A stretch of 35,504 nucleotides of DNA, taken from positions 1 to 35,504 of the forward strand of contig NZ_RQII01000015.1 of NCBI RefSeq assembly GCF_004761975.1. Reading direction: 5' to 3'. How positions within the stretch are numbered: position 1 is the stretch's first letter; every line of letters starts with the position of its first letter. The notes beneath the pieces are model-generated. The model worked only from the letters and a program-made list of their open reading frames with translations, was not told the DNA's origin and made no database searches. The stretch comes from Planococcus koreensis (GTDB lineage Bacteria > Bacillota > Bacilli > Bacillales_A > Planococcaceae). Positions 31,971 to 35,504 of this stretch are shown piece by piece. Made by a program: the position numbers and the translations under genes.

Positions 31971-32747
31971 ATGAATGAACAACAAATACATTCAAAAATC
32001 ACTTCTGTGGAGACCGATGTGCTGAAAGCTGTTAAGCAGCGCACACTCGATAAGTTCACAGACGGCCCATCAGTCCTTAGGGCGAGGTTGTTTTTTTTGA
32101 TTTTGCCTTTTTTTGACAATAAAATGTGGTCTACTGATATTGAAAGATCTGCTAAAACAGTGTCGATCGTCTATGCGGCTTTGCAGGCCCACGATTTAGT
32201 GGAAAACGACGTACTGGCAGACAAAAAACAGCAATTGACAGTACTGGCAGGGGATTTCTACAGTGGAATCTATTACAAGATGCTTGCCGAAACCAATAAT
32301 ATCGCTATGATCCAACGGCTTGCCACTGCCATCATCAAAGTGAGCGAGAAGAAAGCTTCTTTTTATTCCAGCGAAATACGATCTATGGACGAAATTGATG
32401 AAGCTATAAAGCAGATTGAAACTGAACTTTTGTTTTCGTTTTATAATTTTTATGGGTACCAGGAATACTCTCATTTGGCGGTCTTGATGCTCACCTATAA
32501 TAGATACACTTCAGAACTCGACTGCTTGCAGAAGGACGGCCAAAGCCTGGCTTTACGGAAGATGACCCAGACATTGCGGCATCCGCTGCAGACCGAGCGA
32601 TGGCTGCTGGATAAACTCGATTCGCTGTATGAAGAAATTCTGCAGACAATCGGCACACATAATTTCAGTTATGAACTCAAGAATTTCATGCTCCATCAAA
32701 TAACCCCGCACCAGCATAGAGCTGAGCAGCTGACCCGAGAAGGATGA
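31971..32747 (+). CDS. hepS: Heptaprenyl diphosphate synthase component 1
   Basis: Small regulatory subunit of the two-part prenyl synthase that makes the C35 side chain of menaquinone-7. The 258-residue, mostly helical product resembles B. subtilis HepS (about 250) and has no Asp-rich motif, as expected for the non-catalytic subunit. ATG 31971 is used because GGAG lies 9 bases upstream; an ATG at 31953 has no ribosome site. The gene order hepS-menG-hepT with tight overlaps is that of B. subtilis and supports the call; the sequence by itself is poorly conserved. Confidence 0.87.
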   Translation: MNEQQIHSKITSVETDVLKAVKQRTLDKFTDGPSVLRARLFFLILPFFDNKMWSTDIERSAKTVSIVYAALQAHDLVENDVLADKKQQLTVLAGDFYSGIYYKMLAETNNIAMIQRLATAIIKVSEKKASFYSSEIRSMDEIDEAIKQIETELLFSFYNFYGYQEYSHLAVLMLTYNRYTSELDCLQKDGQSLALRKMTQTLRHPLQTERWLLDKLDSLYEEILQTIGTHNFSYELKNFMLHQITPHQHRAEQLTREG

Positions 32748-32752
32748 CTGAC

Positions 32753-33448
32753 ATGCAAAAGACCAAAGAACAGCGAGTCCACGAAGTTTTCGAAAAAATA
32801 TCGGTTAACTATGACCAGATGAACTCTGTCATCAGTTTCCAGCAGCACAATAAATGGCGTAAAGATACAATGGACAAGATGCAGGTTGCGAAAGGCGCAT
32901 CAGCTATCGATGTGTGCTGCGGCACAGCAGATTGGACGATTGCGCTTGGTGAAGCGACTGGACCAACAGGCAGAGTAGTTGGCCTCGACTTCAGCCAGAA
33001 CATGCTGAATGTCGGCATTGATAAGACGAAGGATATGCCGCAAGTCGAATTGATCCAAGGCAATGCGATGGCGCTTCCATATCCGGACAACTCATTCGAT
33101 TATGCGACAATCGGTTTCGGCTTGCGCAATGTACCAGATTATGAACAAGTATTGTCTGAAATGCACCGCGTTCTCAAGCCCGGTGGAATGATCGTGTGCC
33201 TGGAAACGTCACAGCCGAATAATGCATTCAAACCGTTTTTCCGTTTTTATTTCCGTTTCATCATGCCGGTATTTGGAAAATTGTTCGCGAAGAGCTATAA
33301 AGAGTATTCGTGGCTTCAGGAATCTGCCAAAGATTTCCCGGGCATGAAAGAATTAGCGGCACTCTTTGTGAAAGTCGGGTTTGAAAAAGTGAAATACAAG
33401 CCTTACTCTGGCGGTGCAGCAGCATTGCATATGGGCATTAAAAAGTAA
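32753..33448 (+). CDS. menG: Demethylmenaquinone methyltransferase
   Basis: SAM-dependent methyltransferase that carries out the last step of menaquinone synthesis (also called menH or ubiE). The 231-residue product has the SAM-binding motif [16 protein letters not shown] (51-65), LDFSQNML and the signature [14 protein letters not shown], plus [25 protein letters not shown] choose ATG 32753, with AGAAGG about 9 bases upstream and the family start MQ-KEQRVH; the ATG at 32744 overlaps the hepS stop but would have no spacing to that ribosome site. It acts directly on the product whose tail HepS/HepT make. Confidence 0.95.
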   Translation: MQKTKEQRVHEVFEKISVNYDQMNSVISFQQHNKWRKDTMDKMQVAKGASAIDVCCGTADWTIALGEATGPTGRVVGLDFSQNMLNVGIDKTKDMPQVELIQGNAMALPYPDNSFDYATIGFGLRNVPDYEQVLSEMHRVLKPGGMIVCLETSQPNNAFKPFFRFYFRFIMPVFGKLFAKSYKEYSWLQESAKDFPGMKELAALFVKVGFEKVKYKPYSGGAAALHMGIKK

Positions 33449-33469
33449 AATAGCGGGAGAGGTTTTTTA

Positions 33470-34444
33470 GTGGAAAAGGTGAAGATGAAATTGCTCTATT
33501 CTGACCTCAAACCAGAATTGGATTTAATTGAAAAAGAATTAGAACAGGCAGTGGATTCCGAGTCTCCCCTTTTAAACGATGCATCGCTCCATTTATTGCA
33601 GGCCGGAGGAAAAAGGATCCGACCTGTTTTTGTTTTGCTTGCAGGCAAATTCGGAACTTACAATATTGATGTCATGAAACAAGTTGCTGTGCCGCTTGAA
33701 CTGATTCATATGGCATCTCTGGTCCATGATGACGTCATAGACGATTCCGAAATGAGAAGGGGCCAGCTGACGGTCAAAGCGGAATGGAATAACAGTGTTG
33801 CAATGTATACGGGAGATTTTATACTGGGGCGCGCCTTGGAATACATCACCGATATCGATTCGCCAAGGCTGCATCAAGTTTTGTCGCAGACGATGATTGA
33901 AGTTTGCCGCGGGGAAATCATTCAAATAGAAGATAAATACAAATTAGACCAGAACTTGCGTGATTATTTACGCCGCATCAAGCGTAAAACCGCATTGCTG
34001 ATTTCTTCAAGCTGCGAGCTTGGGGCAATGGTTGCGGGAGCGGATGAAAAAACGATTGCGCATTTGCGGAGGTTCGGCTATTTCATCGGCATGTCGTTCC
34101 AGATCATCGATGACATACTGGATTTCACTTCATCGGATGAAGAACTCGGCAAGCCAGCCGGCAGTGATTTTATCCAAGGCAATATCACGCTGCCGATTTT
34201 GTATGCGCGCAACAATCCGGAAATCTATCGATTATTGAAAGATAGCCTGCAAAAAGAACTGACGGACGCTGAGAGGCTCCATATCGTCAAAGTGATCCGG
34301 GACAGCTCAGCAATCGATGACGCAAAAAAAGTCAGCGAAAAATACTTGAACAAAGCTTTGGGTGAGCTGGATCATTTGCCGAAAGGCCAAGCCTCTAAGA
34401 CAATGCGCAAAATTGCATTTTTCATCGGCAAGAGAAAGTTTTAA
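33470..34444 (+). CDS. hepT: Heptaprenyl diphosphate synthase component 2
   Basis: Catalytic subunit of the menaquinone side-chain synthase. The 324-residue product is a trans-prenyltransferase with the first Asp-rich motif DDVIDD (87-92, VHDDVIDDSEMRRG), GGKRIRP (46-52) for diphosphate binding, and the second Asp-rich motif DDILD (214-218). It starts at GTG 33470, 7 bases after GGGAGAGG, giving the short N-terminus usual for the family. It works with HepS; together they lengthen farnesyl diphosphate with isopentenyl units supplied partly through Fni. Confidence 0.94.
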   Translation: MEKVKMKLLYSDLKPELDLIEKELEQAVDSESPLLNDASLHLLQAGGKRIRPVFVLLAGKFGTYNIDVMKQVAVPLELIHMASLVHDDVIDDSEMRRGQLTVKAEWNNSVAMYTGDFILGRALEYITDIDSPRLHQVLSQTMIEVCRGEIIQIEDKYKLDQNLRDYLRRIKRKTALLISSSCELGAMVAGADEKTIAHLRRFGYFIGMSFQIIDDILDFTSSDEELGKPAGSDFIQGNITLPILYARNNPEIYRLLKDSLQKELTDAERLHIVKVIRDSSAIDDAKKVSEKYLNKALGELDHLPKGQASKTMRKIAFFIGKRKF

Positions 34445-34452
34445 GCTGGCAG

Positions 34453-34480
34453 TTGACAAATAGCATCAAACTGATAGTAT
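34453..34480 (+). promoter_or_regulatory. Sigma-A promoter for ndk
   Basis: Perfect -35 TTGACA (34453-34458), 16-base spacer and -10 TAGTAT (34475-34480) with a TGA extension. The best promoter seen in the window. Confidence 0.85.
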
Positions 34481-34529
34481 TTTTTAAGGTGGGCATAAAG
34501 CCCGAGCTTTATACAGAGGAGTGTTCATA

Positions 34530-34976
34530 ATGGAAAAAACTTTCTTGATGGTTAAACCTGACGGCGTACAACGCAATGTAATCGGTGAAATCGTGGCACG
34601 TTTTGAGAAAAAAGGCTATCACTTAGCAGGCGCTAAATTGATGCAAATCCCGACTGAATTGGCTGAAGAGCATTACGGCGAGCACAAAGAACGCCCATTC
34701 TTCGGAGAATTGGTTGACTTCATCACTTCTGGACCAGTTTTCGCAATGGTATGGGAAGGCGAAAACGTTATCTTGACTGCACGCCAAATGATGGGCGCTA
34801 CTAACCCTAAAGATGCAGCTCCAGGAACAATCCGCGGCGACTTCGCAGTCACTGTCGGCAAAAACATGATCCACGGTTCTGATTCAGCTGAAAGCGCTGT
34901 TCGTGAAATCGGCTTGTTCTTCAAAGAAGAAGAATTGGTATCATACGAAAAAACAATCAACAACTGGGTAAACTAA
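34530..34976 (+). CDS. ndk: Nucleoside diphosphate kinase
   Basis: Balances nucleotide pools by moving the gamma-phosphate of ATP to other NDPs through a phosphohistidine. The 148-residue product has the start [15 protein letters not shown], the catalytic H115 in [13 protein letters not shown] and the [20 protein letters not shown] region. GAGGAG is 8 bases before ATG 34530; the GTG at 34521 lies inside it. It has its own strong promoter and terminator. Codon use is that of a highly expressed gene. Confidence 0.97.
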   Translation: MEKTFLMVKPDGVQRNVIGEIVARFEKKGYHLAGAKLMQIPTELAEEHYGEHKERPFFGELVDFITSGPVFAMVWEGENVILTARQMMGATNPKDAAPGTIRGDFAVTVGKNMIHGSDSAESAVREIGLFFKEEELVSYEKTINNWVN

Positions 34977-34983
34977 TCCCGCT

Positions 34984-35013
34984 AAAAAAGCAGCCTCGCT
35001 GCTTTTTTTATTT
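34984..35013 (+). terminator. Terminator after ndk
   Basis: AAAAAAGCAGC (34984-34994), loop CTC, GCTGCTTTTTT (34998-35008), then T-rich sequence, 8 bases after the ndk stop. Confidence 0.93.
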
Positions 35014-35049
35014 TGCCTAGAAATCTAGTCATGGCCTTTTCATTACGCT

Positions 35050-35300
35050 TCAACGCACTTTCATGTCTCGAAGCTAGCGAAGCGATGCAGAGACAGGCAG
35101 ACGCTTTCCGCGGGCACGGCTTCAGTCTCCTCGTCGCTAGAAAGAGAGCTGCTCCTGCATCGCTGCGCTAGCTTCGTCGCAAACGAGGTTCTTCAAACCT
35201 CGCTTCCTGCGGGGCCTTCAGCTCAGGCTTTGCCCGCTGGAGTCGCCGCCTTCCGCTTCATTCAAAGATATTTCTTATTTGAGAGTTATTTCTTTTACAG
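35050..35300. repeat. Dispersed GC-rich repeat (ACGCTTTCCGCGGG type), second copy
   Basis: No gene. Contains ACGCTTTCCGCGGG (from 35101), TCAGTCTCCTCGTCGCTAG, TGCATCGCTGCGCTAGCTTCG and, near the end, GGAGTCGCCG then CCGCTTCATTCAAAGATAT, in the order seen at 14462-14600. Its first 26 bases that recur (35053-35078) match 2729-2754 inverted, at 25 of 26. Confidence 0.75.
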
Positions 35301-35346
35301 AAGAACACCAAAGATACACTTTCTGCAGTTTCTTTTGGGTTCTCCA

Positions 35347-35504
35347 GATATGGAGCAAAACAGCGGAGAAAACCGTACTGCTCCTGCAGCGCTTTGCGCT
35401 TCGTCGCAAAGTCTTGCCTGCGGGGCAGCGTAGCGACGAGTCAGCCGAGACCCCGCAAGGAGCGAAGCGACTGAGGAGGCTTGGCGCTCGCCCGCGGCAA
35501 AAAA
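35347..35504. repeat. Hairpin-bounded dispersed repeat, copy 3, cut by the window edge
   Basis: Starts with the same left arm, GATAT-GGA-GCAAAACAGC (35347-35364), and contains a core (35442-35500) that matches 3009-3067 at 58 of 59 bases. The right arm is expected beyond the window. The open frame from 35230 to 35433 runs across two repeat units and is not a credible gene. Confidence 0.75.

Noticed and set aside
35230-35433. 67-residue frame at the right end
   Set aside because: Crosses two repeat units, no ribosome site, Ser/Ala/Cys-rich low-quality sequence.

Overview
The window is bacterial chromosome from a low-to-moderate GC Firmicute. It has AGGAGG-type ribosome binding sites, and its gene order follows the Bacillus subtilis lysA / scpAB / resABCDE-sigX / recQ-yp... 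/ cmk-rpsA-der-gpsA-hbs / folE-mtrB-hepS-menG-hepT-ndk segments, all closely packed. The protein sequences and the absence of every sporulation gene that normally interrupts this gene order suggest a non-sporulating member of the Planococcaceae (Planococcus-like). That genus assignment is inference; no rRNA is present.

Layout. 1-1.9 kb: lysA, a tiny membrane protein overlapping its stop, and ribT (an acetyltransferase gene separated from the rib operon). 2.0-3.15 kb: a DUF309 gene turned against its neighbours, then a repeat-rich gap. 3.15-5.4 kb: scpA-scpB (condensin partners) and rluB (23S pseudouridine synthase). 5.5-13.4 kb: resABC (cytochrome c maturation), resDE (redox two-component system), sigX and its anti-sigma gene rsiX, which carries an apparent frameshift. 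13.5-14.4 kb: a complete FMN riboswitch with terminator/antiterminator, controlling the riboflavin transporter ribU. 14.4-14.9 kb: repeat elements. 14.9-23 kb: ferredoxin (minus strand), ypbB-recQ, a LysM membrane protein, a CBS-domain protein, a metallophosphoesterase, ypdA (bacillithiol disulfide reductase), ansA and prsW. 23.0-23.35 kb: a 121-bp tandem repeat that abuts the cmk promoter. 23.4-29.4 kb: cmk, plsC, an S1-domain protein, fni, der and gpsA. 29.4-31.9 kb: a DUF2768 protein, a lipoprotein, HU, folE and mtrB (TRAP). 32-35 kb: hepS-menG-hepT (menaquinone side chain and final methylation) and ndk. 35.0-35.5 kb: more repeat elements.

How the genes fit together. Several modules serve the respiratory chain: ResABC builds c-type cytochromes, ResDE senses respiratory state, Fni feeds isoprenoid supply, HepS/HepT make the heptaprenyl tail and MenG completes menaquinone. 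A second theme is chromosome and translation housekeeping (ScpAB, HU, RecQ, RluB, Der, S1 protein, Cmk, Ndk). A third is envelope stress and lipids (SigX/RsiX, PrsW, PlsC, GpsA).

I did not find an obviously new multi-gene system; this is a conserved core-genome region. The most unusual material is non-coding: a dispersed mosaic repeat family whose copies are bounded by matching arms that form a stem with a conserved purine internal loop and a compensatory base-pair change. Also notable are the clean excision of sporulation loci at four places and the frameshift in rsiX.
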